From positions 62,001 through 126,000 of the forward strand of contig CAWZYM010000397.1 in NCBI GenBank assembly GCA_963966185.1: 64,000 nucleotides of DNA, written 5' to 3'. The notes beneath the pieces were generated by a model, which was not told where the DNA came from, did no database searches, and was given only the letters and a program-made list of their open reading frames with translations. Below are positions 34,006 to 46,899 of this stretch, in pieces; within the stretch, counting starts at the first letter, position 1; each line of letters begins with the position of its first letter. Both the position numbers and the translations under genes were made by a program. Source of the DNA: Rhabditoides inermis. Lineage: Eukaryota; Nematoda; Chromadorea; Rhabditida; Rhabditidae.

Positions 34006-35467
34006 ATGGAGCGTCCGTTCCCTCTGCAAGACCTTCCTCCAGAGATCATCTCCCACGTTCTGGCGAAATGCGAGGATCGACAGCGCACCATCCTCTTCTC
34101 CCCGTTCCTGCTCGCATGTAACGGCAACTTCTCACTCGATCGTCTCGACGTCCGCTACAACGAGGTACGCGCAGCTCATCGAGTTTAGTTTCAGTTACAA
34201 CTATTTTTTTAGCTAGTCCTGTTCTCACCGGACCACCCACACCACACGCACGTTACTTTTGAATACGACTACAACCCAGAGATCTATTCGTGAGTTTGTA
34301 ACAACGTATTTTTTTCTTTTGCACCTTTCTCTATTCATTTTCAGTTCGTTCTCCAATTCTGGAATTTGTCAGAACAGGGATGAGCGATGTGCAAATCTTC
34401 TACTAAAACTTTCACGATACGAGGTAAAAGATCCATTGTAATGAAACAAAAGTAACTGAATATGCAGAATCTTTACCGTCACTATTTATTTCTACTTTTG
34501 AAAAAAACGACAATCGATAATCTGAATCTGGTGAGTGAAATTGAAAAAAACATGGTTCCCCATTGACAGTTTCAGTTTCTAAATGGACCACCGCTCTACT
34601 GGCAGAACGTAGCGAAACTGTTGCAACGCGTCATTCCCAGAGTGAATAACATTATTATGGTAAGTAACGTCATTGATTACTGTGGAACGTTACTCGTTCA
34701 GGGTGGTATGAGTGTACCCGAAGGAGATATGGAAGACGCTCTCATCTCGCTATCAAGGGTGCTTCGAGCGAAGAAAGTCTGCCTGAATTTCACTACTTGT
34801 TTCATGGAGTTTAACATTTCATCCAGCCTATTCGACTCCGATATGGTTTGTGTGACATTATGAGCTCAATTCACACATATTAGTTAGGTGCGTAACGCAG
34901 AGGACGTTATCATGAAATCGCCGAAATTAGTTTTGAATCCCGCATTGATGAATAATTGGGCAGCGAAGACTGTAGAACTGTCCACTGTTTCTCCAGACTC
35001 ACTCATTCCACTAGTTCAACACATTGCCGAGGTATTTTCAAGACATGTTAACTGTTTCAAAAAGCGTTTTAAGAAATGGCACACCCGTGGAGACTTGCCC
35101 TGTATCAGCGTACAATTCCTGTGCAATGAATATTGCCCGGAAAAAGCTACAGAAGTGTTTTATAACATACTTCATACATTGTGTTCTACGGAAGAAAAGA
35201 AAATAGAATTCAATCACTCAAAAAGACACTTCAACAACCAGGTGTGTAACTGTTACAACTTCTCGAAAAATTCAAATATTTTAGTGGACAGTTGAAGCGT
35301 CGGCGTATTGTCTGGTCCGTAAAATACATCTTCCAAATATGTATGTTTATGTTTTTTGTATATCAAGACGCATATACTTTGCTTGCAGCACGTTCAACAT
35401 TTCTTGGTTCCACTACTACCACAACGTCCTCAAATTTGAAATCGGAACGATTCCGGCTTGTGATTAA
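34006..35467 (+). CDS. F-box-like protein B
   Basis: Nine or so exons: MERPFPLQDLPPEIISHVLA at 34006-34162; HVTFEYDYNPEIYS; SGICQNRDERCANLLLKLSR; LYRHYLFLLLKKTTIDNLNL; GPPLYWQNVAKLLQRVIPRV; MSVPEGDMEDALISLSRVLR; AEDVIMKSPKLVLNPALMNN and onward through DLPCISVQFLCNEYCPEKAT; then a last exon with FNISWFHYYHNVLKFEIG ending TAA at 35465-35467. The N terminus has the LPPE motif of a divergent F-box. The rest resembles the rapidly evolving substrate-binding regions of nematode F-box proteins, with no named domain. A segment at 35034-35066 stays open and is read as exon. It lies next to its probable paralogue at 35721, same strand, 250 bp apart. Confidence 0.65.
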
Positions 35468-35720
35468 TAAATACTTTCGATATCTTCCGAATGATTTTAA
35501 CTTGACAATCACAAAATGATAATATTATTAGTTATTAGTACCACTGAATTCTGACTGAGTGAATAGCACGTGCCTTTGCGATACACCTTCACCATACAAT
35601 AGTCTGTCAGTCGCATAGCCTGTCCTCCCGCCTCCCGGGTTGCGCAATCGGTGAGGGGTCAGTGGTCCGCCCACGCACTATCGATCGATCAGCTGAGAGA
35701 CAGCTCCATTAGCAGGTTCT

Positions 35721-36965
35721 ATGGACGCTCCATGCTGTCTCACGTCTCTTCCACCCGAATTGGTAGAGAAAATAATATGTGAAGTCAGTGGAGAGTGCCT
35801 CTTTCTGGCTGCTGTCGCATCGCCTTTCATTTTGCGACACGTACGCACATTCGAGATATCCAGACTATGTATCTACAATAACAAGGTTTGTCGTTTCCAC
35901 ACTTTCATCTTTGTATATGTTATATGAATGCGTTTATAGTTGAAAGTGACCATTGACTGTGTCACGTATCATGTGATCTTTGCACGTGGATGCGACGATA
36001 TTGAAATGTACGTGTTAATCGAATTATATCGTGTACTGATTATATTGTTACAGAGAAACGACATCTACCGAGGAGGACGAGAATGCAAACAAAGAGATCA
36101 CCGTGGAAATAAGTAAAGTTCCCGCCAGTTCTCCTGTTCGAATCGCCCAGCACCATTCGTGCGCAATGGCGATTTTGCACCGGTCGCGCGCAAGCAGCGC
36201 AGTTTAGAATACACGAAAACAATCCTTGATCGATGTCTCAGTCATCAAACATGACACAGATATCATAAATTGTTTGCCACAACGTATACAACATGCTAGC
36301 GCACAAATAGTGCTCCTGGAGAATTGGAGAGGACTTTATGCGTATTTTTTTTAAAAATGTGATCAATGAAGGAATTCAGGATGTCGACATCCCCTCAATC
36401 TTCTGCAACTCTATATTGTTAACTTTTTGAAATCATCTATTGTCAACTATATTCAATGGGTGTGTTACAACTTTGTATGTGTTTTTTTATATTTGTTTTG
36501 CTCAGAATCTCGACCCATCCGACACATCTTTCTGGGAGAGAATCGTGATAGAACTTTCGCATGTCGCCATCAGACCAACATTTCGATTTTCAATGGTTAA
36601 CTTTTTTTTTTAGAAATTTTACATCAAAACAGTTTTAGCGTTCTGACAAATACGCGGACACTTCTCAACTGAAGGAAATAGCAGTGCGCATAGCAGAGGT
36701 AGCACAAACAACAAACAAAAAACAAACAACAACAACATTGTAGCTGATTCGTGCTGAGGAGGTGGTGGTGACGGGTGGATCGAGCAAGTGCTTCGTCTCT
36801 CACGCGCTTCTAGCGACTCCACTCGTGTCCAGCGCACGCGCACTCAACATACTCTCATACGCGACCGCCATACCGGCTGGCATACTGAAGACACTCCAGG
36901 CAGACACTATACGCATAGCAGCAGTGGACAGAGACGCCCTCCAACCGGCTATCACTCTCATACAG

Positions 36966-37012
<47 letters not shown>

Positions 37013-37675
37013 GAGAGAGAGGAGGAGGACTGTAGGGAGAGAGGGTAAGAGAGGGAGCTAGAACGGGAGATAAAAAGTAAGAGGGAGAAAGAGAGAGAGG
37101 ACGATGGTTGCAGGAGAGTGTGATGTGTGGGCGGTACGTGAGGTGTGCGCACCTGTGCTGGCGTGCGAGTGACGTGAGCGAGGGGGAGTGGGAGGGGGCG
37201 GTCGCCGCCATCCACACAGCCCTCCCCGCCAGACACACCAGCTGGCACACACTCAAGGTGCGGGGAAGAACCGGAGAACACAGAACAGTTTATGCGATAT
37301 GCAATTGTGAATTGTGCGTGTTCACGGTGATAGAACGGTGTTGTCAGAACGCATTATAATGCCTTTAGGTGATATGCAATTGTGCGAGGATGTTCACATA
37401 CAACTGTATTGTGATAATAGCTTATTACAGTTCGAAAAGATTCTGTGCAAAAAAGACTCGTACCCATTTCGATGGTTCATTTTGTTGCAGGAGACGGTGC
37501 ACGTGTTCAACGTGTCGAGGGCGGGCGAGTTCGTCGCGTAAGTGGACTTTTTTACTAGTCAAAGCACGCCCACTTGTCCACATCAGCTTTGTATCTTTGA
37601 ATACTACTTTGTAGTTACGTCGAGATGCGACGCGATCAGCACACGGCGACACTGCGATTCGACAACAAACTGTGA
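35721..37675 (+). CDS. F-box-like protein C
   Basis: Starts MDAPCCLTSLPPELVEKIIC, then LFLAAVASPFILRHV, an LPPE-type degenerate F-box. Later exons encode LKVTIDCVTYHVIFARGCDD, TSTEEDENANKEITVE, KHDTDIINCLPQRIQ, LDPSDTSFWERIVIELSH, KYADTSQLKEIAVRIAE, VVVTGGSSKCFVSHALLA, GEWEGAVAAIHTALPARH and ETVHVFNVSRAGEFVAYVEM, ending RFDNKL and TGA at 37673-37675. An acceptor TTAGCAG sits just before the ATG. The middle (36230-36450) is not fully resolved: two frames are possible around a 39-nt putative intron. Probable paralogue of genes A and B; substrate and function unknown. Confidence 0.6.
36967..37070. repeat. (GA)n array just after a donor site
   Basis: Begins within the donor sequence GTAGAGAGAGAG of F-box-like gene C and runs as interrupted GA for about 100 bp. 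Confidence 0.9.
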
Positions 37676-38248
37676 CCATGATTTCAACTCGCATAAACAT
37701 CTTGATCGTACTCATGAGGCATTATGTATTGATTGTCAGACGCTGACATGCAAACACAAGGGTACTTGATCGACATCTAGAGGATCATCTTGCGGATTCC
37801 CTTGAAAGACTCCATCCACACTGGGTCCTCCGTGGGAGTGAACTAGTAGGAGATGGAGTTCACTCAGTGCGATAGGTAGATCGCGATTACTAATCACAAA
37901 AGGGATACATGTACATTTGCCTGAGGTGTGGTGACCAGTACATAAGATAATCAATCGATAACTACAATACACATCTCTCCTGGTTTCTGGGTATCGTATA
38001 CTTCGGTGCGGTGCCCTGAGGAGACGGTATTTTGAGAGCGAACAAGAATTTGACAATGCCTGCAACTACAACACACATGTGGCAAAACACAATGCACACG
38101 TTTTCGAAACGATCAGTTCTCGCAACTCAAAACACTCAAAGTCAAGGCGCATCATCACGAAACGCGATCGTCATTCCCTCGCAGTCCACTAGGGAAGGCG
38201 GTCGACAAAGTATGAAGTGAGTGTTGCTCTCCCGTATCTATCAATCAC
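37676..38248. other. Intergenic
   Basis: About 570 bp of mixed composition between F-box-like gene C and the Pro/Ser-rich gene. A 62-codon plus ORF (38032-38220) ends just before the next start, but has no splice or composition support as a gene. Confidence 0.45.
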
Positions 38249-38588
38249 ATGAACGTCAGTTGGCGGAAGATGATCAAGCGCGTCTTCGGCGGTAAGAAGA
38301 ACAAAAAGAAGCCAGTGGAGATGGCGTCGCCGGTACGTAGTGATTCCTAGTTGTATCTTATCACCGTTGAATTCATCGTGTTCCTTGTATAGGTGAGCGG
38401 CACCCGTTCGGTGTCTCCTTCGCCCCCTCCCTCTCTCGCGACTCCGACCCATCTGGCCACCGCGATCTCGTCTAGCCCGTCGCCGCCCACCAGCCCTACC
38501 CGCCCTCGCAGTCTTCCCAGTCTGCCATCGTCTCCCGCGCCCCTCGCGCCCTTCGTGCTTCCGGTCAGTATCTGTCTACAGTGTCTAC

Positions 38589-38655
<67 letters not shown>

Positions 38656-38787
38656 CACACCTCTTGAATTTCACCATTTCACCTATTGAATGCTGTGTAA
38701 TATCGGTATGATCAGCATGCGTCACAGCGATAGAGGTTTAATCTACTCAGCTTGAAATACGACGTTCTAATCGTTCTCTCTCCCTCC

Positions 38788-38883
<96 letters not shown>

Positions 38884-38984
38884 AAGTCTTTCTCTGATCT
38901 AGCCCCACAGCTTTCGAAGAAAAAGGAACTGTACATTCTTGAAAAAAAACGATGATATAACCGTTCCCTCTCACTCTCTCTGTC

Positions 38985-39030
<46 letters not shown>

Positions 39031-39329
39031 AACGTTTTGCGCGCAAGCTAACTTGCCGTCGTTCTCTGATTTACCCCACAGTTGTCGACGAAAAATGAAC
39101 TGTAAATGAACGAACGTGTGTACATCAGGTGACGCTGACTCCTCCTCCTGCCACGCCTCCTCGCAGTTCTTCGGTTCGTCACGTCGCCCAGTTCATCACG
39201 CCCAAGCGTTCCAAGGCGGGAGCGCGCAACATCACTCACAAATCCTTCCCAACGTCGGTCAACTTCGACAAGCCCCTCAAGCCGAAGTCCTTCGCGGCAA
39301 GGTGCACGACGACGCGCATGGCTTCGTAG
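38249..39329 (+). CDS. Small basic Pro/Ser-rich protein, unrecognised
   Basis: Three exons (38249-38332, 38393-38563, 39129-39329) give 151 residues. The N terminus is MNVSWRKMIKRVFGGKKNKK, a strong basic cluster that could target the nucleus or bind membranes. The middle is a disordered Pro/Ser/Thr tract (SVSPSPPPSLATP, SPSPPTSPTRPRSLP) with many SP/TP sites suited to proline-directed kinases or SH3/WW binding. The C-terminal part is basic (RHVAQFITPKRSKAGARN, SFPTSVNFDKPLKPKSFAAR). There is no signal peptide. Intron 2 (565 bp) is mostly three large CT arrays. No family recognised; an upstream exon cannot be excluded because no clear leader acceptor precedes the ATG. Confidence 0.6.
38590..39029. 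repeat. Cluster of three large (CT)n arrays
   Basis: Arrays at about 38597-38650, 38777-38881 and 38988-39028 fill most of one intron. After the second and third arrays the same phrase recurs: TCTCTGATCTAGCCCCACAG and TCTCTGATTTACCCCACAG, followed by a gap and GAAAAAGGAACTGTA or GAAAAATGAACTGTA. The arrays were therefore duplicated together with flanking DNA. Confidence 0.9.
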
Positions 39330-39815
39330 TGATCTTCACCAACCTGTGCTCATTTCCCAGTGTTAACCTAGGCCCGTCCGTATGATTGTAATGTTTTGTC
39401 TGGATAAATCGCTGAACAAGTGTATGTGTATGCAGACCGCCGCCATCATCAAAATCGCGGCAACCCTATATATATGTAAGGATACATTACTGGAGTACTG
39501 TCTAGAATGCTAGTTCAGTGCAGCGTACGAACCAGGACATTCTTGCAGCAGCTTAGTAGATAAACGTTTAAATGATCGCAACGCCATATCTGCGCCCAGC
39601 ACGGCACAAAAAGGCCGTGACGAATTCGAATTTTAGGCGGAGTCCTCGTTTCTTATCAGTTAATCATGGGTTATCCACTGTCGCAGCACAGGCTGATAGG
39701 AGGAATTAGTCCGCTCCCGAAGTATATTCGAACCACTCATTCTATGCTCAACTTTTCATAACACAAATGTATTTTGACTTGAAATATATTTTTCGAAACG
39801 ATATGTATTTGAGCG
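39330..39815. other. Intergenic
   Basis: About 490 bp holding the 3' end of the Pro/Ser-rich gene and the promoter of the lectin. No clear acceptor is visible next to the lectin ATG. I see no gene. Confidence 0.45.
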
Positions 39816-39941
39816 ATGCGCGTCGTGTTGGCGGGTGTGCTTCTGGTCTCCGCGGTCGTCGCTGCTCCCAGGAAGAATCCGTGCCCGTCGGGATGGACCC
39901 TGCTGGCAGGAAGCGAGTGCAAGTGCTTCATGCCATACAAG

Positions 39942-39987
<46 letters not shown>

Positions 39988-40512
39988 TCCCTCTCCCTCT
40001 CTCCCCTATCGTCTTACTTGCAGGAGAAGTCTGACATCTACTCTGCTATGGGGTTCTGCAATCAGAAGTGCGGCAACCTGATCACCATCGAGAACGGATT
40101 CCAGAACGGACACGTCTACAGTCAGTGAGAGATGGGAGAGGAAGAGAGATGAGAAAGAGAGGGAGAGAGAGAGAGAGAGATTATGAATCATTTGTGCATC
40201 AAACGCCTTTTGCAGCGAAGGCGTCCGAAGTGGATGCGCAGTGCCGCTTCTGGATCGGCCTCGAGAGCTTTACCTCCGACGACGGCAGCTATGTGTGGTC
40301 GGACGGATCCCCCAGCACCTACAGACACTTCAGCAAGGGTGCGCACTGTCTATTGTGATTGACTGATTCGTGGATCATTATAGGCCAGCCATCGGGTCAC
40401 AGCGAGTGTGTGAACATGAACGTTGAGATGGAGAACACGTGAGCTTCCCCCCTCCCCCCTCTCTCTATTTCTACCTCTGTCTCTCTGTATCCCTCTCTCC
40501 GTCTCTCTCTCC

Positions 40513-40560
<48 letters not shown>

Positions 40561-40894
40561 TCATCTCAAAATGATCGTTGAGCTGGAACACGGACGGTGC
40601 GTGCGGTGAGAAGAACTGTTTCGTGTGCGAGATCGACATCTGCCGGCCGTCCCCTTGCGTAATTTTGCATTGGGTTTGGTGTTAATGTACACGAATAGTT
40701 TTAAGGAGCCTACTACTACATCGGCTCCGACGACGACTACACTTCCGTCAACTATCACCACTGGCGGTACCACCACCTCTGCCCCAGCCACCATCACTGT
40801 CCCAGGCCCCACCACTACCCAAGGCCCCAGCACCACTGCCTCACCCACCACCTTTGCGCCCTATACCACTGTGTTCACCACCACTGTGTTCTGA
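39816..40894 (+). CDS. Secreted C-type lectin-domain protein with Thr/Pro tail
   Basis: Six exons (39816-39941, 40024-40120, 40216-40338, 40384-40438, 40583-40658, 40706-40894) give 221 residues. It opens with a signal peptide (MRVVLAGVLLVSAVVAA). A C-type lectin fold follows: CPSGWTLLAGSECKC at its start, the WIGL motif (FWIGLESF), VWSDGSP, SECVNMN and the closing CGEKNCFVCE. The EPN/QPD sugar motif is not seen, and the WND position reads WNTDG, so calcium-dependent sugar binding is doubtful. The tail of about 60 residues is Thr/Pro/Ser repeat (EPTTTSAPTTTT onward), likely heavily O-glycosylated. Nematode clec proteins of this type are often secreted in gut or cuticle contexts; the role here is inference. 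Confidence 0.85.
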
Positions 40895-42171
40895 GCGTTA
40901 TATATATATATATATATATATATATGTTTTTGTATAATGTGTTATTGCATTGTACCGGCTTGCAGTGTTGTTGTGTGTGGTTTCCTTGCCCCACTCGGCC
41001 CGCCGGTTGCCAGGCGATTCGCAGTTGGCATCGTGGGATAATCTGCCTGTACTTGAAGCATCGATTGCCGCTTCTTCACACCGCCACCGTCGTCCGCACT
41101 CTGTTGTCCCAATTCAGTATTCACAACGTTCATCGCTTTGTTTCCGAAAACATGTCCTGAGAGAGAGACACACACACACATATGATGTTGTGGGAAACGG
41201 TGTTCGAATTTCTCGCACTCTCTCACCGCGTATGTATCCAAACGAGGTGGAATGCAATGCGATTACGGGAGAGCAAGAGTAGCGTTCGCCTCTCCTTCTC
41301 TCTCTTTCTCGTCCACATCTCAGCCTCTATTCTCCTCGTCGGTGTTCGGAATTAGTCCTCGGTTCCGCGGCAGCGGGGGAATCTCTCTCTCTCCTTCTTG
41401 CATGGCGAGAATGTGATTACCTCGCATTTCCTGCTAGACGATCAAGTGCGCGCCGATTGCCAATTGCATGCGTTAGATGTGCGCGATCGGCGGTCAGTGG
41501 GCGGGGCGATGGGATGAGAGGATGGTGAGAGAGAGAAGCGAGAGAGCGGGGCGCGCGCGGTCAGTGCGCGGCTATTACGCGATCACATGTTGACAGACTA
41601 TCCCCCAGATTCCTAATGCCTAATTTGCGAACGCCGGCCCGTCGAAACCCGTGTTCCAATCGCCCGCCGCGCTCTCAGTTATTCTAATCCTACCAGTTTC
41701 GTGTTACATGCCGTCTTGCCTGTTTCCTTGCCCGCGTATGCTCTTTCGTAGATTGAAGTGGGCGCTCGAATGGCTAGGCACTGATTGTTTTCCGCCGCTC
41801 GGCTATCGTCGTCCGGGGATGCTTCTCCATTATGACTAGTCAGTGAGGGTGTGAACCGCGAGTCGTCCGCTCGCCTCTGCCCTCCTCTCATCGCACGCCC
41901 TCTCCGCACTCTCTCACTCGCACTCTCGCCGCCAACCCATTCTCACTCATTTGCACCGTTCAGACCGCTCGCCGCTGCTTGTGCTTGTTGTGGTTTTGCA
42001 TTTCGCTTTTCTTATCGCCCCACCATTCCGGCTGCATGCTATTGCCTCTTTTATTTACTTGTTTGTGTATGTGTACACGCTCCCGTGTGGATCACCTTCG
42101 TGCGTGTTTATGATGATTGATCGATCCTTTACTCGTTGTTTACGATCACGTAATTGCAGAGATATGTTGTG
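40895..42171. other. Intergenic upstream of prominin
   Basis: A (TA)n tract at 40901-40925 follows the lectin stop. The rest is GC-rich with CT runs and no splice-supported exon. An acceptor TTGCAG at 42153-42158 lies 13 nt before the prominin ATG, so a 5' untranslated exon or spliced leader joins there; a first exon may lie in 41.6-42.1 kb. Confidence 0.45.
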
Positions 42172-44177
42172 ATGTGGTCTATATTTCTGCTACTCATCAT
42201 GCCTGCTCTCGGCCAGGAGCTCGAGTTCCCTCCCTACGTCCCCTCCGAACAGTACAAGTGCGGCGCATTTCTCAAGGGACGGGTAAGTGATTTGTTGTCT
42301 TTGTTTATTGATTATTTATTTATGTTGTTGTTGTTTATTTGTTTATATTACAGGTCGACGACCAGGCTTTGTCCTACTACTATCAAGCAATTGACCAGTT
42401 TATTGCCGCCATCAGCAATCCTTTCCCGCATCAGGGTGAGTAGAAAATACGTACCGTGTCTCTTGTTATTTCTCGTTTTTGCCTGTTGCAAATTTACTTG
42501 TTACTGTACGTGATCGATCGATCCTCACAAGTCCATTTGCGGCTTGTGAAACCAGCTTTCTCCCTCGTCCACTTCCAAAGAGAATATCGTCTTTCCTCTC
42601 TGCTTCTTTCGAAACACATCTGAGGTGTAATTGGATGAACATGCGATGCTGCCGGCGTCGTGTTTCGATTCCATTTCCGCAGTGTCACTTTTTTGCGCAT
42701 ACGTTGCTGATATGTTTGCACTTGTCGCTGCTGTCGTTCGCAGATCCAAGATCCTGATTGCCCGGGGGCAATGTATAATGGAGGGTTGTCAGTCGGCGCG
42801 GCCCGCCTTGCCCCCGCCATTCACTGTGCGCACACACGGAAGGCTGCGAATTGCATTTACGGTTTTTGCAAATCGAGTTTCGTTTCACACCACACCACAC
42901 TCACGGGCACGGCAAGGGCGCATGGATAAGGGCGATGATGAGAATTGCATGTGATGAAGTATTGATTGATTGTGATTGCAGAGCTGCTGTCGAAGAAGGC
43001 ACTGACGGGCGATGTGGACGCGCTGCGAGACTCGCTCGAAAACAAGTACACCCAGGTATGTGCCTTGTTCCATGTTTGGTTTGCCTCGGCTTGCCACCCC
43101 GTGTCTGTGTGCTCTCGGCGTCTTATCCCCACTGACCGTGCCACGATTTCCGGGCGCAGTTCCCTTCTCTCATGTGTCAACATCAACAATCCAGACTGCA
43201 TTCATTTTTCCCATGCCGTGATTCAATCTCAACATCTTCTCTAGATGTGTGTGTCGTGTGCTTGTCGGCCCGGCTCTTTCTCTCGCCGCTCTCCGTCCCA
43301 ATTCCCTTGCCTCACGCCCCTTTCCCTTCTGCGCTCTCTCGCAGTCGACCGCGGCTTGACCGCTCTCTCGCCCCACCGCCCGCTCCGCAAACGATGCTCC
43401 ACTACTGTGCGCACAACAGTCACACTAGCGCATCTCCTGCGCAATTATAAACGCACACCAAAAGCCGCGCGGCCGCCCTGAGGGCATTAGAGGGGAGAGA
43501 GCGGGTGAGTGAGAGGCGGCAGAGAAGTGAGACGGCTTAGAGCGGACCCGCGCGCAGACACACGCGTGCTATGCGAAAATGAGAGATGAGTGGGGAAGAT
43601 GGGGTTAATTCAATGTCATCAGACTCATCTCGTTTATGATGACTGCTGCACTTGAGTGACACCTGACTCGAATACTCGCAACGCAATGCGAACTTTGCGT
43701 TTCGGACGACCTTGCCTGAGAGTGAGAGAAAGAGTCTGCGTGTGTGTGCGTGTGTGAAATGATGTAGATGGGGATCAGTGATAGGGAAGTGGGTTAACCC
43801 CCGTGGTATTCCCTTTTCTAGGTGCGCCCCGCAGAGTAGCCGGCCGGTGGCGGGGTGTGTGTGAAATCGGCGCAAATCTCTGCGCGCCAAAATTGCCGAG
43901 ATTCCGTCGGCTCCGCTTGTCGACACAGTGTTCTTGTCGATGCTAGAAGAGGAAGCGGCGGAGTGGACTTTGGACAATGAATGGGAAGATGGGGAGGAAT
44001 TGTATCGCGCTCATTAGTATGTGTGAGAGAGGAAGGCGAGTGAGAGCGCGCATGTGAATGGATTGGTGGCATGCAGCTGTAGTGGTTGCTTGGCGGATGC
44101 GCGTGTCGGCTCGTGAGTGAGCGATGCGAGTACTCGAGAGCACACCGATGACTCGCCTCTTTCGGCCCCGCTCCTCA

Positions 44178-44230
<53 letters not shown>

Positions 44231-46845
44231 GCAGCCGACCGCGAGTATCAAAGCGTTTTTCTCCTGTCTTTTCAACCGACCGGCCGCAGCCCGCCGGCTT
44301 CTCCCCTCTCCGATTTCTCATTGCTAGCTGTTTGTACGACGTGACCACCCACGACGATGAGATTAGCTGCGTAGCACGCTCTCCCTCATCTCTTCATCTC
44401 TCGCTAGTAGTATCGCGCGGCTGTTACTGGTATTGCTATGCCCCGAGGGAGTGTAGGAGGAGGAGGGGATGGTATTCGCACAAGTGACTACTCTCGCTCT
44501 TCGCGTATTCTATTTCAGTAGAAAGCGGGTCAGCCATCCCCTCCCATTTTCTGAGTCATTGCGAGTGAATGCGAAGCGATTACGAAAACGGGGTTGAAAC
44601 GAGAGGGAGAGTTTTGTGGGATGGAAGGAGAAGAAGAGGATCGAGGATGGTATTAGATATCAACGTTGCTCTTTCCAGTTTGAAGATGGGTGCAAGGGAA
44701 AAGGGGGATGGGATGGATATGTATAACTGTATGATGTGACCGTGAGACGCGGTATAAAAGGCGGTGAGGTGGAAGAATTGCGAGAGGGGGGAGGGGGCAG
44801 CGGAAGAAATGGAAAATGATCCGCCGCGGTAATTACTGCTGACGCGAAAAGGACAGAAAAAAGTGGGGCGAGTGGGATTCAAAATGGCAGACAAGTGAGG
44901 TGGACGGAAATGATATGAACGATTGCAGTGGGCGACGTGGGACCAGACATGGCTTGTGATCGCAGGAGCACTCATCGCTGTCTCGGTCGTCTTCCCCTTC
45001 TTCTACATTCTATACAGGTAAGGTCCGGAGTGGACAGTATCCTAGAACGTATTGGAAACACTGGCCACGTTTTATTTCTGTTTTCGTCATTCAATCGTTC
45101 CGTTCAGATGTTGTATGTGCTGTTGCGGCTCGGATCCGAAGAAGGCTTCGACGGACGGTCGATTCGACGGCTGCAAGAGGAACTTCCTCAACATTCTCGT
45201 CGCCGTTCTCATACTCATCGATGTGTGAGTCGTCCCTTATGATCCGTTCGTTCCCTTAACTGTCCGGCATCTGTTTGGCATCGTTTTCGGTGATCTTACT
45301 CATTCCAGTTTGGCAAAGTTTGGCAAAGTGTAGCGATACTCATCAAACGTCTCTCTCTCACCCGGCTGATTCGATACAATCTATCATCTCTAAATGCCAG
45401 TTCGCACCCCTTTCTTGCTCGTTTTTCTCCTGTTTTGTGTGTCGATTGTGTGAATCACTTTTGGCCACTCGACTCCCATCTCTTGAACTCACCTCACACA
45501 CAACAACTCGAAAACACAGATGCGAAGCAAGAGCGAACGAGAGAGAGATAGAGGCGCGATCGCTCAAGGCTAGCCCGCCTTTAGAGAAGTTGCTTGCCTC
45601 TCGAAATCATGTGATTGAGGGATTAGAAATAATAGTAATAACATAATAATATGGTAAAGATAACCCCTTCAAGAGACGTATAATAAGTACTTTGCGGAGG
45701 GGTCGAAGGAAAAAGACCTCGGCGATTTCCAACGACAACTTACAAATGTAGGTTCGCTGCGGCGACGCTGTTGGTGACTGGTCAGTATGCCGAGTACGGT
45801 CTGGAGGAGCTGCCGAACAGGCTCAACCACTGCGTCGACGACCTCAACTTGTACAAGAGGGACACCGACATGGTGCGTACTGCTGTGTCTTTACTTGTTG
45901 GACCGCTGTGTTTCAGAAGGTGCGCAAGTTGCTAATCGACGACTACAAGGTGCTCAATCGGTCGGTTGTGGAACAGGTATGTGCAATTTTTGTTCGTAGT
46001 TCTTTTTTCTACTCTCTCGTTCAGCTCTCGCACGCTGGCCGCGACGTGGTATCGCGCATCAAGAAGGCCACCGGCGCCCACGCAATCGACGTGTTCATGA
46101 ACATCTCCGAGAGTGAGTGCTCATGTTATGACGTGTGATTGACATGAGGTAGTAGAGTCCGAGAGTGGGTATGGGTATTGGGATGTTGGATCTCTCGTGC
46201 ATTATAATTGATACGTGATTGCTGCTGATTATAGGAAGTGTACTAGTGGACTTGATATGGGATTGTCGATTCCGAGAGTGGGAGTTGACTGTCACGAACT
46301 TTTACGTGTTTGCAGACGCGCAAGAGGTGCAGTCTGTGCTGCGCGACATTCGATCGAGGGTCGACGCCGTCAACGAGGACGCGCTCCGATTCCAGGTGAG
46401 GACGGGTATCAAACCATAACTTATCCAGTTTCACTATATCCTGGCTATACAGCCAGTGCATACGCCACAGGGCTGAACGCTGAAAGAAACAATGTTCGAT
46501 TGAAGGGTGGTAAGGGTTGGTTGGTTGGAATTGGAACTTGGATGGAATCGGTGGAATAAACTGTCATTTGAGGTGGAGCTGGGTCGTCTGCGGAAGACGG
46601 CGTCGGACGAGCTGCGTCGCTGTCTGCGCGACGAGCCAGACGCCCTCAAGCAGATGTGCCAGAAGGGAGAGCGCCTCCTCGACTCACTCAGCCAGGCGCA
46701 GCTGCACTTTGACATGGTTTGTGATAGGATTCATATGATTGTTTTCAGTAATGTCTAAAATTGCAGGACATGTTGTCTCCGGAAAACGAGGCTGCCCTCA
46801 GCCGACTCATCGAGTCGAACCTCACCGAGATGCTGCAGGTATGGA

Positions 46846-46899
<54 letters not shown>

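Noticed and set aside
40706..41033. His/Cys/Tyr-rich frame over the lectin tail
   Set aside because: Out-of-frame shadow of the Thr-repeat exon; the phase-consistent frame ends in VF and a stop at 40894.
43537..43977. 146-codon minus-strand ORF in prominin intron 3
   Set aside because: Mixed low-complexity composition with no splice partners or recognisable motif.
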